From NCBI RefSeq assembly GCF_900108175.1, contig NZ_FNVO01000027.1:1-64000 (forward strand): 64,000 bases of DNA. The letters run 5' to 3'. A program made the position numbers and the translations under genes. Each line of letters opens with the position of its first letter. Position 1 is the stretch's first letter. The notes under the pieces are model-generated. The model searched no databases. It saw nothing but the letters and a program-made list of their open reading frames with translations, and was not told where the DNA came from. Positions 47,456 to 57,473 of the stretch are shown here, in pieces. The DNA comes from Thermomonospora echinospora (GTDB lineage Bacteria > Actinomycetota > Actinomycetes > Streptosporangiales > Streptosporangiaceae).

Positions 47456-49778
47456 CGCCACGGAGGCCACGGAGGCCACAGACGTCACGGAAGGAACCGC
47501 CGCCCCCCATGCCACGTACCGGCTCCAGCTCCGCGCGGAGTTCGGGTTCGCCGACGCCGCCGCGCTCGCCGGCTACCTCGCCGCGCTCGGCGTCTCGCAC
47601 GTCTACCTGTCGCCGATTTTGCAGGCGGCGCCCGGCTCGGCGCACGGCTACGACGTCGTCGACCACACCCGGATCAGCGACGCCCTCGGCGGCGAGGAGG
47701 GCTTTCGCGCCATGGCGGCCCGCCTGCGCGAAGCCGGGCTGCGGCTGGTGGTCGACATCGTCCCCAACCACATGGCGATCCCGGCGCCCGAGAGCCTGAA
47801 CCGGCCGCTGTGGTCGGTGCTGGAGCAGGGCCGCGCCTCGCCGTACGCCCGCTGGTTCGACATCGACTGGGAGTACGGCGATGGCCGGGTCCTGCTGCCC
47901 GTGCTGGGCGCCGAGGACGTCGGGGACGAACTGGTCGCCGACGGCGGCGTGCTGCGCTACCACGACCACGTCTTCCCGCTGCCCGACGACCACTACCGGC
48001 CCGTCTACTGGCGGGAGGGCCCCAACTACCGGCGCTTCTTCGAGATCTCGACGCTGGCCGGGCTGCGGGCCGAGGACCCCGAGGTGTTCGACCGCACCCA
48101 CGAGCTGATCCGCAAGCTGGTGGACGAGGGGCTGATCGACGGGCTGCGGGTGGACCACCCCGACGGGCTGACCGCGCCCAGGGCGTACCTGCGCAGGCTG
48201 GCCGAGGAGACCGGCGGCCGGTGGACGGTCGTGGAGAAGATCCTGACCGGCCCGGAGGAGCTGGCCCCCGACTGGCCGTGCGCCGGGACCACCGGCTACG
48301 ACGCGCTGAACATGGTCGGCGGGGTGTTCGTGGACCCGGCGGGCGAGCGGCCCCTGACCGAGGCGTACGTCACGTTCACCGGCGGCTCGGCCGACTTCGA
48401 GGAGGTCGCCTACCGGGCCAAACGCCAGATGGCCGAGCGGGGGCTGCGCCCGGAGGTGCTCCGCCTGCACCGGGCGCTGTGCCGCGTCCTGCCCTCGCAC
48501 GACCCCGGCGAGATGCTGGCCGCGCTGGTCGAGCTGCTGGTGGCCATGCCCGTCTACCGCACCTACGTCGAGCCGGGGGAGGAGGAGCTCCCGCACACGC
48601 GGCGGGTGATGGCCCAGGCCGCTGAGGCGGCACGGCGCCGCCTGCCCGAACGGCTCCACCCGGCGCTGGAGACGATCCTGCCGGTCGTCTCCGGCGGCCT
48701 CGGCTGCACCGACGAGACCACCGAGGTGGCGGTGCGCTTCCAGCAGACCGCCGCCCCGCTGATGGCCAAGGGCGTGGAGGACACCGCGTTCTACCGCTGG
48801 TCACGGCTGGTGGCCCGCAACGAGGTCGGGGGAGAGCCGGACCGTTTCGCGGTCTCGCCCACGGAGTTCCACGAGTTCTGCGCCCGGCTGGCCCGCGACT
48901 GGCCCAGCACGATGACGACGCTGTCCACCCATGACACCAAGCGGCAGGAGGACGTCCGCGCCCGGCTGGCCGTGCTCGCCGAACTGCCCGGCGAGTGGGC
49001 GGCGGCCGTGCGGGGGTGGCGCTCCCCGGATTCGCCGCTGGAGCCGGACCTGGAGTACCTGCTGTGGCAGACCGTCGTCGGCGCCTGGCCGCTGACCCGG
49101 GAACGGCTAGCGGAGTACCTCACCAAGGCGATGCGCGAGGCCAAGACCCGCACCTCCTGGACCGACCCCGACCCCGCCTACGAGGAGGCCGTCCTGGCCT
49201 ACGTCGGCGACCTGCCCGCCGAAGAGGTCGCTGCGTTCACGACGGGGCTGGAGCTCTACACGCGGGCCAACATCCTGGGGCAGAAGCTTGTCCAGCTCGC
49301 CATGCCGGGGGTGCCGGACGTTTACCAAGGCTGCGAGCTGGTCGGGCTGTCGCTGGTCGATCCCGACAACCGGCGCCCGGTCGACTACGACGATCGCCGG
49401 GCGCGCCTGGCCCGGCTGGACGCGGGCGAGCCGCCGCGCGATCTCGACGACGAGAAGCTGCTGGTGACCTCGCGGACGCTGCGGCTGCGCCGCGACCGCC
49501 CCGAGTGGTTCGGCCCCGGCCGGTACGAGCCGGTCGAGGCGGCGGGCCCGGCGGCCGGCCACGTCCTGGCCTTCCGCCGCGGCGGCGTCGTCGCGGCGGC
49601 CACCCGGCTGCCCGTTGGCCTGGAGCGGCGCGGCGGCTGGGCGGACACCCGCCTGTCCCTCGGCGACGGGCCGTGGCGGGACGTCCTGACCGGTGTCGTG
49701 CACGATGATCTACGGCTCGACCGGCTGCTGCGGGTGCTCCCCGTCGCCCTCCTCGTCCGTCACGAAGAAGGAGCGTGA
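47448..49778 (+). CDS. treY: Maltooligosyltrehalose synthase
   Basis: A 776-residue enzyme converting the reducing end of maltodextrin to a trehalosyl unit. Features: ATYRLQLRAEFGFADAAALA, YLSPILQAAPGSAHGYDVVD, LRLVVDIVPNHMA, LIDGLRVDHPDGLTAPRAYL, GRWTVVEKILTGPEEL, GTTGYDALNMVGGVF and AKGVEDTAFYRW, all conserved in TreY. The first 18 residues are an odd SDATEATEATDVTEGT stretch not found in the core. GTG 47448 overlaps glgX; the stop is immediately followed by treZ. Confidence 0.96.
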
Positions 49779-51539
49779 GTGACCGTATTCGAGGTGTGGG
49801 CGCCCGAGGCGGGGCGGGTCGAGGTCGAGACAGGGGAGGACGGCGCCAGGCATCTGATGGGGCCGGTCGAGGGGCGGCCGGGCTGGTGGGCGGCGAAGGT
49901 CCCGGAGGCCGGGCACGGCACCGACTACGGCTTCGTCCTCGACGGGGGCGAGGTGCTGCCCGACCCGCGTTCGCGGTGGCAGCCGCACGGCGTGCACGGC
50001 CGCAGCCGGGTGTACGAGCACGACCGCTTCCCCTGGCACGACCAGGGCTGGCACGGCCGTCCCCTGCCCGGCGGCGTCCTGTACGAGCTGCACGTCGGCA
50101 CGTTCACCCCGGAGGGGACGTTCGATGCGGCGGTCGGGCGGCTGGACCATCTGGTGGAGCTCGGCGTCGACTTCGTCGAACTGCTGCCGGTGGCGGCGTT
50201 CCCCGGACGGCACGGATGGGGCTACGACGGGGTGGACCTGTGGGCGGTGCACGAGCCGTACGGCGGGCCGGACGGGCTGAAGCGGTTCGTGGACGCCTGC
50301 CACGCCAAGGGACTCGCCGTCGTCCTGGACGTCGTCTACAACCACCTCGGTCCCAGCGGCAACTACCTGGGGAACTACGGGCCGTACTTCACCCCGGCGC
50401 ACCAAACCCCCTGGGGGCAGGCGGTCAACTTCGACCAGGCCGACTCCGACGAGGTACGGACCTTCGTGATCGAGAACGCCCTGGCGTGGCTGCGCGACTT
50501 CCACCTCGACGGGCTGCGGCTGGACGCCGTCCACGCCATCGCCGACGGCCGGGCGGTCCACCTGCTGGAGGAGCTGTCGGCCCGGGTCGACGCGCTCGCC
50601 GCCCACCTCGGCCGGGAGCTGGTCCTGATCGCCGAGTCCGACCTGAACGATCCCCGGCTGGTCACCCCGCGCGAGGCCGGCGGTCACGGGCTGGACGCGC
50701 AGTGGAGCGACGACTTCCACCATGCCCTGCACGCGGCGCTGACCGGGGAGCGGCAGGGCTACTACTGCGACTTCGGGCCGCTGGCGGTGCTGGCCAAGGC
50801 GCTGACCGAGGTGTTCGTGCACGATGGCGCCTGGTCGACGTTCCGGGGCCGCCGGCACGGCCGTCCCGTGGACCGGCTCCGCACGCCCGCCCACCGTTTC
50901 CTGGGCTACCTGCAGAACCACGACCAGATCGGCAACCGGGCCACCGGGGACCGCCTGCCGGCCGGCCTCGACGCGGGGCTGCTGAAGGTCGGCGCCGCCC
51001 TGGTGCTGACCGCGCCGTTCACGCCCATGCTGTTCATGGGGGAGGAGTGGGGCGCGGCCACCCCCTGGTGCTACTTCACCGACCACACCGAGCCCGAGCT
51101 GGCCCGCGCCGTCACCGAGGGCCGCCGCCGCGAGTTCGCCCGGCACGGCTGGGGGGCGGGAGAGGTCCCCGATCCACAGGCTGTGGAAACGTTCCGGAGC
51201 TCGGTGCTGGACTGGGCCGAGCCCGGCCGCCCGCCGCATCGCGAGCTGCTGGCCTGGCACCGGGACCTCATCGCGCTGCGCCGCCGGCTGCCCGACCTGA
51301 CCGACCCCCGGCTGACCGAGGTGGCCGTCGAGTACGACGAGGCCGCGCGATGGCTGGTGCTGCGCCGCGGCACGGTGTACGTGGCGGCCTCCTTCGGCTC
51401 CGGCAAGACGGTGGCGCCGGTGTCCGGGGACCTGTTGCTGGCCTCCGATCCGGGAATCGCCGTGGACGCCGGGAGCGTCACTCTTCCGGGCGCTTCGGTG
51501 GCGATACTGGCAGCAGCGCCCGGTCCCGCGCCGAGGTGA
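49779..51539 (+). CDS. treZ: Malto-oligosyltrehalose trehalohydrolase
   Basis: A 586-residue family 13 hydrolase that frees trehalose from the TreY product. N-terminal module (VTVFEVWAPEAGRVEVETG), then LYELHVGTFTPEGTFDAAV, LAVVLDVVYNHLGPSGNYLG, FHLDGLRLDAVHAIADG (nucleophile), ELVLIAESDLNDPRLV (acid), RFLGYLQNHDQIGNRATGDR and PMLFMGEEWGAATPW. GTG 49779 has GAAGGAG upstream and directly follows treY. Its last 62 bp overlap a convergent membrane-protein gene. Confidence 0.96.
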   Translation: MTVFEVWAPEAGRVEVETGEDGARHLMGPVEGRPGWWAAKVPEAGHGTDYGFVLDGGEVLPDPRSRWQPHGVHGRSRVYEHDRFPWHDQGWHGRPLPGGVLYELHVGTFTPEGTFDAAVGRLDHLVELGVDFVELLPVAAFPGRHGWGYDGVDLWAVHEPYGGPDGLKRFVDACHAKGLAVVLDVVYNHLGPSGNYLGNYGPYFTPAHQTPWGQAVNFDQADSDEVRTFVIENALAWLRDFHLDGLRLDAVHAIADGRAVHLLEELSARVDALAAHLGRELVLIAESDLNDPRLVTPREAGGHGLDAQWSDDFHHALHAALTGERQGYYCDFGPLAVLAKALTEVFVHDGAWSTFRGRRHGRPVDRLRTPAHRFLGYLQNHDQIGNRATGDRLPAGLDAGLLKVGAALVLTAPFTPMLFMGEEWGAATPWCYFTDHTEPELARAVTEGRRREFARHGWGAGEVPDPQAVETFRSSVLDWAEPGRPPHRELLAWHRDLIALRRRLPDLTDPRLTEVAVEYDEAARWLVLRRGTVYVAASFGSGKTVAPVSGDLLLASDPGIAVDAGSVTLPGASVAILAAAPGPAPR

Positions 51540-51936
51540 CCGGCCCCCGGCGGGTGTGGAGGTGGCGGCCCAACAGCACCCAGGAGGCCAGACCGGTCAC
51601 CGTCAGGCCGAGGAAGCCCAGCGCCAGGGCGCCGGTGTGCAACCAGTCCCCCGCGACCCCGGCCGCCGTCAGCGGCAGCCCGAACGCCCGGCTGAGCAGG
51701 TAGCCCAGTGCGTTCAGGGCGCCCTCGGCCAGCGCGAACCCCCAGATCCAGGTCCGGTCGTCGGCGATCACGGCCACGGCCGCCGCCGACTCCAGCAGCG
51801 CGCCGGTGATCATCTGGACGCCGAGATAGTGCGCGTGGCGGAACCCCTCGGACAGCAGTTCCAGGTGTGTCAGGGCCAGACCCAGCAGCAGCACCGCGAC
51901 CACCGGACGGACAACCTCAGGTGATGGCGGTCTCAC
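51478..51936 (-). CDS. Hypothetical four-helix membrane protein
   Basis: A 152-residue protein with four hydrophobic segments (about 9-30, 38-60, 63-85, 97-120) and a basic tail. Not recognised. GTG 51936 starts it; the C-terminal 20 codons run antisense to the 3' end of treZ, so the overlap could be real or the last part could be unimportant. It diverges from the response regulator at 52061. Confidence 0.55.
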   Translation of the reverse strand: MRPPSPEVVRPVVAVLLLGLALTHLELLSEGFRHAHYLGVQMITGALLESAAAVAVIADDRTWIWGFALAEGALNALGYLLSRAFGLPLTAAGVAGDWLHTGALALGFLGLTVTGLASWVLLGRHLHTRRGPVTSARDRALLPVSPPKRPEE

Positions 51937-52060
51937 GTACGGCTACCTCCCGGTTTGTAGGGGTTCATCCGTGTTCGAGGATGTACTACTCGTGGCAAAC
52001 CGCAGGTCAAGAGGCCAGCACTAGCCGGGAAACGTTGATGAATGGTCATACGATGCGGAC

Positions 52061-52732
52061 ATGACGTCAGTACTGCTCGCCGAGGACGACACGTCCATCT
52101 CCGAGCCTCTCGCCCGCGCGCTGCGGCGTGAGGGGTACACCGTTGAAGTCAGTCCCGATGGTCCGCAGGCCCTGGAACGGGCACTGGGAGGCGGCGTCGA
52201 CCTCATCGTGCTCGATCTCGGGCTGCCCGAACTCGACGGACTGGAAGTGGCACGCCGGGTACGTTCCGAGGGACACGGCGTGCCCATCCTGATCCTGACC
52301 GCCCGGGCCGACGAGGTCGATACCGTCGTCGGGCTCGACGCGGGCGCCGACGACTATGTCACCAAGCCGTTCCGCCTGGCCGAACTGCTGGCTCGGGTGC
52401 GCGCGCTGCTGCGGCGCGGCAGCACCGAGACCCCGATCGTGCAGGGCGTGCGGATCGACGCCGAGTCGCGCCGCGCCTGGATGGGCGACCAGGAGCTCCA
52501 GCTCACCACCAAGGAGTTCGACCTGCTGCGGGTGCTGGTGCGCGACGCCGGCAAGGTCGTCACCCGGGAACAGATCATGCGGGAGGTCTGGGACACCAAC
52601 TGGTGGGGGTCGACAAAGACCCTCGACATGCACATCTCGTGGCTGCGCCGCAAGCTGGGCGACGATGCGGCCAGCCCCCGCTACATCACCACCGTGCGAG
52701 GAGTGGGCTTCCGCTTCGAACGCGGCGACTAG
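52061..52732 (+). CDS. OmpR family response regulator
   Basis: A 223-residue two-domain regulator. Receiver: VLLAEDDTSISEPLARAL (acidic pair), IVLDLGLPELDG (phospho-Asp), PILILTARAD (Thr) and YVTKPFRLAEL (Lys). DNA-binding winged helix: LTTKEFDLLRVLVRDAGKVV, MHISWLRRKLGDDAASP and ITTVRGVGFRFERGD. A TACGAT -10 motif (52049-52054) lies six bases before the ATG with no ribosome site, suggesting a leaderless mRNA. Works with the histidine kinase 93 bp downstream. Confidence 0.94.
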   Translation: MTSVLLAEDDTSISEPLARALRREGYTVEVSPDGPQALERALGGGVDLIVLDLGLPELDGLEVARRVRSEGHGVPILILTARADEVDTVVGLDAGADDYVTKPFRLAELLARVRALLRRGSTETPIVQGVRIDAESRRAWMGDQELQLTTKEFDLLRVLVRDAGKVVTREQIMREVWDTNWWGSTKTLDMHISWLRRKLGDDAASPRYITTVRGVGFRFERGD

Positions 52733-52825
52733 TCATCTCGTGACCGTACGTCCGGACGGGCGGTGTCCCGAGCACCGGCCCGGCTCCCGGCCTGGTCATG
52801 GCTCCATCCGACCTGAGGAGGGCCG

Positions 52826-54103
52826 ATGAGGCGTCGGCTGCTGCTGTCGACCCTCGCGGTGGCGCTGGTCGCCATCCTGTTGCTGGGCATCCCCCTCGCG
52901 TACGCGACCCACCGCCTCATCTACGAGGAGGCGCACCAGTCGCTGGAACGCGAGACCTCGACAATCCTCGGCGGCGTGCAGCTCAGCCTGAGCACCGGCC
53001 GCATGGTCACCGCCGACCGGGTCGCCCAGGGATATCCCGGCCGGTACATCGTCATCACCCTGCCCGACGACACCGTGCTGACGGCCGGCAACCGGCCGGC
53101 CAAGGGCGCCGAGTTGCTGACCCACTCGCGCGCCGCGGGCGGGATCCGCGTCCAGGTGTCGCAGCCCGCCGCGGAGGTGCGCGAGGAGGCGCTGCGGCAA
53201 CTGCTGCTGATCGGCAGCCTGGCGCTGTTGGGGCTGGCGGTGACCGTCGGCCTGGCGATGTTCCAGGCCCGCAAGTTCACGCTGCCGCTCAGCGACCTCG
53301 CCGAGACCGCCGACCGGCTCGGCACCGGTAACGCCCGCCCGCGCCGCCGCCGCTACGGCATCCCCGAGGTGGACCGGGTGGCCGAGGTGCTGGACCGCAG
53401 CGCGGTGCGGATCGCCGACCTGCTGGCGGCCAGCCGCGAGTTCGCCTCCGACGCCAGCCACCAGCTGCGCACCCCGCTGACCGCGCTGTCGATGCGCCTG
53501 GAGGAGATGGTCGAGGCCGCCGACTACCCCGACATCGTCCGGGAGGAGGGCGCCGCCGCACTGGCGCAGACCGAGCGGCTGGTCGCGGTGGTCGAGCAGT
53601 TGCTGGCCCGGGCCCGGCACGACCGCACCGGCGCCGCCGAGCCCGTCGGCCTCGACGACGTGGTGGCCCAGCAGGTAGAAGAGTGGCGGCCGATCTTCCG
53701 GAGGGCCGGCCGGGACATCCGGCTCACCGGCGAGCGCGGGCTGGTCGGCCTGGTCAGCCCGGCGGGCCTGTCCCAGATCCTGGCCACGCTGCTGGACAAC
53801 TCGCTGGTGCACGGCGCCGGCACGGTCACCCTCACCACCAAGAACAGCGCCGGCTCGGTGGTCGTGGAGATCGGCGACGAGGGCTCCGGAGTGCCGGCGG
53901 AGCTGGAGCGCCGGATCTTCGAACGCAGCGTCACCGGCGGCGACGGCACCGGCCTGGGCCTCTACCTGGCCCGCTCGCTGGCCGTGGTGGACGGCGGACG
54001 GCTGGAGCTGCTGCAGGCCCGCCCCGCGGTGTTCGCGGTGTTCCTGCGCCAGGCGGCCGAACGGCATCTGGCCGAGGAACCGGTGGTCGTGGGCCCCGCC
54101 TGA
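52826..54103 (+). CDS. Sensor histidine kinase
   Basis: A 425-residue HAMP-type kinase. Membrane segment 1 (about 7-27), a short extracellular loop (about 28-125), segment 2 (about 128-148), HAMP, then H-box FASDASHQLRTPLTALSMRL, N-box ILATLLDNSLVHGAGT, and G-boxes VEIGDEGSGVP and GGDGTGLGLYLARSLAVVDGG. The sensor loop is too short for a classical PAS fold. GAGGAGGGCCG precedes ATG 52826. Partner of the OmpR regulator. Confidence 0.93.
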   Translation: MRRRLLLSTLAVALVAILLLGIPLAYATHRLIYEEAHQSLERETSTILGGVQLSLSTGRMVTADRVAQGYPGRYIVITLPDDTVLTAGNRPAKGAELLTHSRAAGGIRVQVSQPAAEVREEALRQLLLIGSLALLGLAVTVGLAMFQARKFTLPLSDLAETADRLGTGNARPRRRRYGIPEVDRVAEVLDRSAVRIADLLAASREFASDASHQLRTPLTALSMRLEEMVEAADYPDIVREEGAAALAQTERLVAVVEQLLARARHDRTGAAEPVGLDDVVAQQVEEWRPIFRRAGRDIRLTGERGLVGLVSPAGLSQILATLLDNSLVHGAGTVTLTTKNSAGSVVVEIGDEGSGVPAELERRIFERSVTGGDGTGLGLYLARSLAVVDGGRLELLQARPAVFAVFLRQAAERHLAEEPVVVGPA

Positions 54104-54113
54104 CCGCGCTCGG

Positions 54114-54194
54114 CCCGAGGCTGCCGGCGAACGTGCCTGTCCCGAGGCTTCCGGCGAGCGTGTCTATCCCAGGGCTTTCGGCGGACGTGTCTAC
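54114..54194. repeat. Three tandem 27-bp repeats between the kinase and gtrA
   Basis: Units begin at 54114, 54141 and 54168, each close to CCCGAGGCTTCCGGCG followed by (A/G/C)ACGTG(C/T)CTAT-like sequence. They run from 10 bp after the kinase stop into the gtrA stop codon. Possibly a slippage product; the self-complementary content is low. Confidence 0.75.
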
Positions 54195-54847
54195 CGGCGG
54201 CGGGCCGGTGCGGGCCGCCCGGCGGGCTCGGCCGGGACGTCGTGGTCGCGGACGCGGACGCCATTGTGCGCCCGGTGCCGGGCACCGCGCCCGGTGACCC
54301 CGTTGGCCGGGACGTTGGCCGGGGCCGTCACCCCGTTCACCGCATCGTCCACCGCATCGGGTCGCGGGGCGGGCGGGGTCTCGGGAAGCCCGGAGGCCGG
54401 GTCCACCGGGGGCGCCTCCGCCGGCAGGAACACCCACTTCTTGTACGACCAGAAGCGGAACAGGGTGGCGATCCCGGTGCCGACGATCAGCGCGGCGTTG
54501 TAGGCGAGCGGACCGTCCTGGCCCAGCCCGTAGTGGGTGAACCCGATCACCAGGTTGGTGATCACCAGCCCGATCCCGTTCAGCGCGAAGAACAGCGCGT
54601 ACTCGCGGCCCAGCCCGGACCGGTCGCGGTGCCGGAACGTCCAGTACCGGTTGGCGGCGTAGGCGAACGTGGTGGCGACCACGGTGGCCGCCGCGTTGGA
54701 CTTCAACGGCCCCAGGTGCAGGCCGAACTGCAGCGCGTTGGCCACCCCGATGGTGATGACGAACGCCAGCGCCCCCACGCTGCCGAACTTCGCGAGCTCG
54801 CGCACGAGGTGCTCGAACCGCCGGTAGAGGTTGGCGACCAGGCTCAC
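54191..54847 (-). CDS. GtrA family membrane protein
   Basis: A 218-residue protein with four membrane segments typical of GtrA: LAKFGSVGALAFVITIGVAN, AAATVVATTFAYAANRYWTF, LFFALNGIGLVITNLVIGF and AALIVGTGIATLFRFWSYKK. The motif ANRYWTFR is a family hallmark. GtrA proteins are thought to move lipid-linked sugars in wall or polysaccharide synthesis. GTG 54847 is preferred to 54904. The last 70 residues are a disordered tail. Diverges from purK. Confidence 0.88.
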   Translation of the reverse strand: MSLVANLYRRFEHLVRELAKFGSVGALAFVITIGVANALQFGLHLGPLKSNAAATVVATTFAYAANRYWTFRHRDRSGLGREYALFFALNGIGLVITNLVIGFTHYGLGQDGPLAYNAALIVGTGIATLFRFWSYKKWVFLPAEAPPVDPASGLPETPPAPRPDAVDDAVNGVTAPANVPANGVTGRGARHRAHNGVRVRDHDVPAEPAGRPAPARRR

Positions 54848-55035
54848 GAAGGGGAACCGTCCTTCCGGACACGGGGCTGTTTCGCACAACGAGAATAGAG
54901 GCACGGTGCTTTGCGGACGCCCGAAGCACGATCTTTCCGCCGGGTGGGCGTACCCGCCGAGCCCTGCCCTCCGGAGACGCCCCTACACCAGTGTGACGCC
55001 GCCGACGTCCGCTTCGTTCACCACCAGGGTGCCTA

Positions 55036-55041
55036 TAGCCT
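55036..55041 (+). promoter_or_regulatory. -10 element of a probable leaderless purK transcript
   Basis: TAGCCT (overlapping TATAGC at 55034) lies eight bases before the GTG at 55050 and no ribosome site is seen, consistent with transcription starting at or next to the start codon. Confidence 0.4.
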
Positions 55042-55049
55042 TTCCCGAT

Positions 55050-56258
55050 GTGAGAGAACCTGGTCAGATGCCGGTCGTGGGAATGGTCGGGGGCGGGCAG
55101 CTGGCCCGGATGACCCAGCAGGCCGCGATCGGGCTCGGCGTCCCGCTGCGGGTGCTGGCCGCCTCGCCCCGGGACTCGGCCGCGCTGGTCTGCGCGGACG
55201 TGCGGATCGGCGAGCACACCTCGCTGGCGGACCTGCGCTCCTTCGCCAAGGGCTGCGACGCGATCACCTTCGACCACGAGCACGTGCCGTCCGCCCACAT
55301 CCAGGCCCTGGAGGCCGCCGGGGTGGCGTGCCGTCCGAGTTCCGCCGCCCTGCTGCACGCGCAGGACAAGCTGGTGATGCGCGAGCGGCTGAGCGCCGCC
55401 GGGGCGCCCTGCCCGGCGTTCGCCCCGGTGGACCCCCGCGACCCGCTGGCGGCCGTGGAGGCGTTCGCCGCCGAGCACGGCCTGCCCGTGGTGCTCAAGG
55501 CCACCACCGGCGGCTACGACGGCAAGGGCGTGTGGATCCTGGAGTCCCTCGGCGCCGACGACAGGCGGCTGGTCGAGTCGCTCAGCGGCGAGGGCCTGTC
55601 GCTGATGGTGGAGCAGTACGTCCCCTTCCGGCGGGAGCTGGCCGCGCTGGTCGCCCGCTCCCCGTACGGGCAGGGCGCCGCGTACCCGGTGGTGGAGACC
55701 GTCCAGCGGGACGGCATCTGCCACGAGGTGCTCGCCCCGGCCCCCGGCCTGGACGAGGAACTGGCCGCCGAGGCACAGCGGCTGGCCCTGGACATCGCCG
55801 AACGGCTCGACCTGGTCGGCCTGCTGGCGGTGGAGCTGTTCGAGACCGGAGGGTCCGCCGCGCCGGGCGGGCTCCTGGTCAACGAGCTGGCCATGCGTCC
55901 CCACAACTCCGGGCACTGGACGATCGAGGGCGCCCGCACCTCCCAGTTCGAGCAGCACCTGCGCGCCGTGCTCAACCTGCCGCTGGGCTCCACCGAGCCG
56001 ACCGCCCGGTACACGGTGATGGCCAACGTGCTGGGCGGCGACGACCCGGACATCTACCCCCGCTACCTGCACGTGATGGCCCACGACCCCGCCGTGAAGG
56101 TCCACTTCTACGGCAAGGAGGTACGGCCGGGCCGCAAGATCGGCCATGTCACCGCGCTCGGCGACGACCTGGCGGAGACCCGCGAGCGGGCCCGGCACGC
56201 CGCCGACTACCTGCGCTGGGGCCCGGCGATGGGCCCGGCGACGAAGGAGAGGGCATGA
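55050..56258 (+). CDS. purK: N5-carboxyaminoimidazole ribonucleotide synthase
   Basis: A 402-residue ATP-grasp enzyme of purine synthesis: AIR + ATP + bicarbonate to N5-CAIR. Seen: [59 protein letters not shown] (ATP loop), [31 protein letters not shown] and [23 protein letters not shown] 55050 probably opens a leaderless message; ATG 55068 is an alternative. Overlaps purE at ATGATG. Confidence 0.95.
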   Translation: MREPGQMPVVGMVGGGQLARMTQQAAIGLGVPLRVLAASPRDSAALVCADVRIGEHTSLADLRSFAKGCDAITFDHEHVPSAHIQALEAAGVACRPSSAALLHAQDKLVMRERLSAAGAPCPAFAPVDPRDPLAAVEAFAAEHGLPVVLKATTGGYDGKGVWILESLGADDRRLVESLSGEGLSLMVEQYVPFRRELAALVARSPYGQGAAYPVVETVQRDGICHEVLAPAPGLDEELAAEAQRLALDIAERLDLVGLLAVELFETGGSAAPGGLLVNELAMRPHNSGHWTIEGARTSQFEQHLRAVLNLPLGSTEPTARYTVMANVLGGDDPDIYPRYLHVMAHDPAVKVHFYGKEVRPGRKIGHVTALGDDLAETRERARHAADYLRWGPAMGPATKERA

Positions 56259-56776
56259 TGGCACCCCTGGTCGGCGTGGTGATGGGCAGCGACTCCGACT
56301 GGCCCGTCATGAAGGCCGCCGCCGAGGCGCTGGCGGAGTTCAGCGTCCCCTACGAGGCCGATGTGGTCTCCGCACACCGGATGCCGCACGACATGGTCGC
56401 CTACGGTTCGCAGGCGGCCGACCGGGGGCTGCGCGTGATCATCGCCGGGGCGGGCGGCGCCGCCCACCTGCCCGGGATGCTGGCCTCGGTGACCCCGCTG
56501 CCGGTGATCGGCGTGCCGGTCCCGCTGAAGTACCTGGACGGCATGGACTCGCTGCTGTCGATCGTCCAGATGCCGGCCGGGGTGCCCGTCGCCACCGTTG
56601 CGGTGGGGGCGGCCCGCAACGCGGGCCTGCTGGCCGTCCGCATCCTCGCCGCCGCCGACGAGACCCTGCGGGCGCGGATGCGCGACTTCCAGCAGGACCT
56701 GTACGAGCAGGCCAAGGCCAAGGGCGCCCGGCTGCGCGAGTCCCTGGAGCCGGGCGGGTCCGGCGAGCCCGGCTAG
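56255..56776 (+). CDS. purE: N5-CAIR mutase
   Basis: A 173-residue mutase converting N5-CAIR to CAIR, the step after PurK. Core: [79 protein letters not shown] and [23 protein letters not shown] 56255 overlaps the purK stop. The C-terminal [11 protein letters not shown] is the first unit of a 36-bp repeat that continues past the stop. Confidence 0.96.
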   Translation: MMAPLVGVVMGSDSDWPVMKAAAEALAEFSVPYEADVVSAHRMPHDMVAYGSQAADRGLRVIIAGAGGAAHLPGMLASVTPLPVIGVPVPLKYLDGMDSLLSIVQMPAGVPVATVAVGAARNAGLLAVRILAAADETLRARMRDFQQDLYEQAKAKGARLRESLEPGGSGEPG

Positions 56777-56880
56777 CCCCTGGAGCCGGGCGGGTCCGGC
56801 GAGCCCCGCTAGCTCCTGGAGCCGGGCGGGTCCGGCGAGCCCCGCCAGTCTCCTGGAGCCCGGTGGGTCAGGCCGGCCCT
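56743..56880. repeat. 36-bp tandem repeat at and beyond the purE stop
   Basis: Units start at 56743, 56779, 56815 and 56852 (last one degraded). Each reads near CCTGGAGCCGGGCGGGTCCG plus GCGAGCCCCGCTAG. The first unit is coding (end of purE) and ends in the TAG stop; the second also ends in an in-phase TAG. The third has lost it. Confidence 0.85.
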
Positions 56881-56885
56881 CGCCC

Positions 56886-57305
56886 TCAGTGGCGCCGCGC
56901 CCACTCCACCGCCGGGCACCGGTCCATCACGACGTCCAGACCCGCCGCCAGCGCCCGCTCGGCGGCGGCCTCGTCGATCACGTCGAGCGGCAGCCACACC
57001 GCCCCGGCGCCGCGCGCGATGGCCTCGTCGATCACCGCCCCGGCGAACGGTGACCGCCGATACACCCCGACCACATCGATCCGCACGTCCTCGGGGATCT
57101 CCGCCAGCGAGGCGTAGGCCCGCTCGCCCAGCACCGGCCGTTCGTCAGGATGCACCGGGATGATCCGCTTGCCCCGCTGCTGGAGCCTGCGCGCCTGGTC
57201 GTGGACGGTCTTGGCGGGGTTGTCGGCCAGCCCCACGAACGCCCACGTCCGCGACTCTGCCAGCAGCCGAGTGATCACATCCGGATCCGCATATCGTTCA
57301 CCCAT
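56886..57305 (-). CDS. CoA-binding protein (YccU-like Rossmann fold)
   Basis: A 139-residue protein of the CoA_binding_2 family: TWAFVGLADNPAKTVHDQAR, RIIPVHPDERPVLGERAYAS, DVVGVYRRSPFAGAVIDEAI and AGAVWLPLDVIDEAAAERAL, ending in VVMDRCPAVEW. The last stretch resembles the usual MDRCPxxE end of the family. It is predicted to bind CoA or a nucleotide; role unknown. ATG 57305 (MGERYADPDVI) is preferred over 57353. Confidence 0.88.
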   Translation of the reverse strand: MGERYADPDVITRLLAESRTWAFVGLADNPAKTVHDQARRLQQRGKRIIPVHPDERPVLGERAYASLAEIPEDVRIDVVGVYRRSPFAGAVIDEAIARGAGAVWLPLDVIDEAAAERALAAGLDVVMDRCPAVEWARRH

Positions 57306-57413
57306 GCCCGGCACAACACCGCCCGGCCGGGGCGGCTTCCCGGTGCGGGCCACGGCCCGGCCACCGGAAGAACGGCCGGGGGAGGACCCGGTCCGTGCCG
57401 ACGGTGCATCGGG

Positions 57414-57445
57414 CCGGGCCGCCGACCGTGGTGGGAGCGGCCCGG
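57414..57445 (-). terminator. Hairpin downstream of ugd
   Basis: CCGGGCCGC (57414-57422) and GCGGCCCGG (57437-57445) pair perfectly around a 14-base loop, 28 bp beyond the leftward ugd stop. No T-run. Confidence 0.45.
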
Positions 57446-57473
57446 ACGCCGCCCGGCGTACGGGCGGCCGTGG

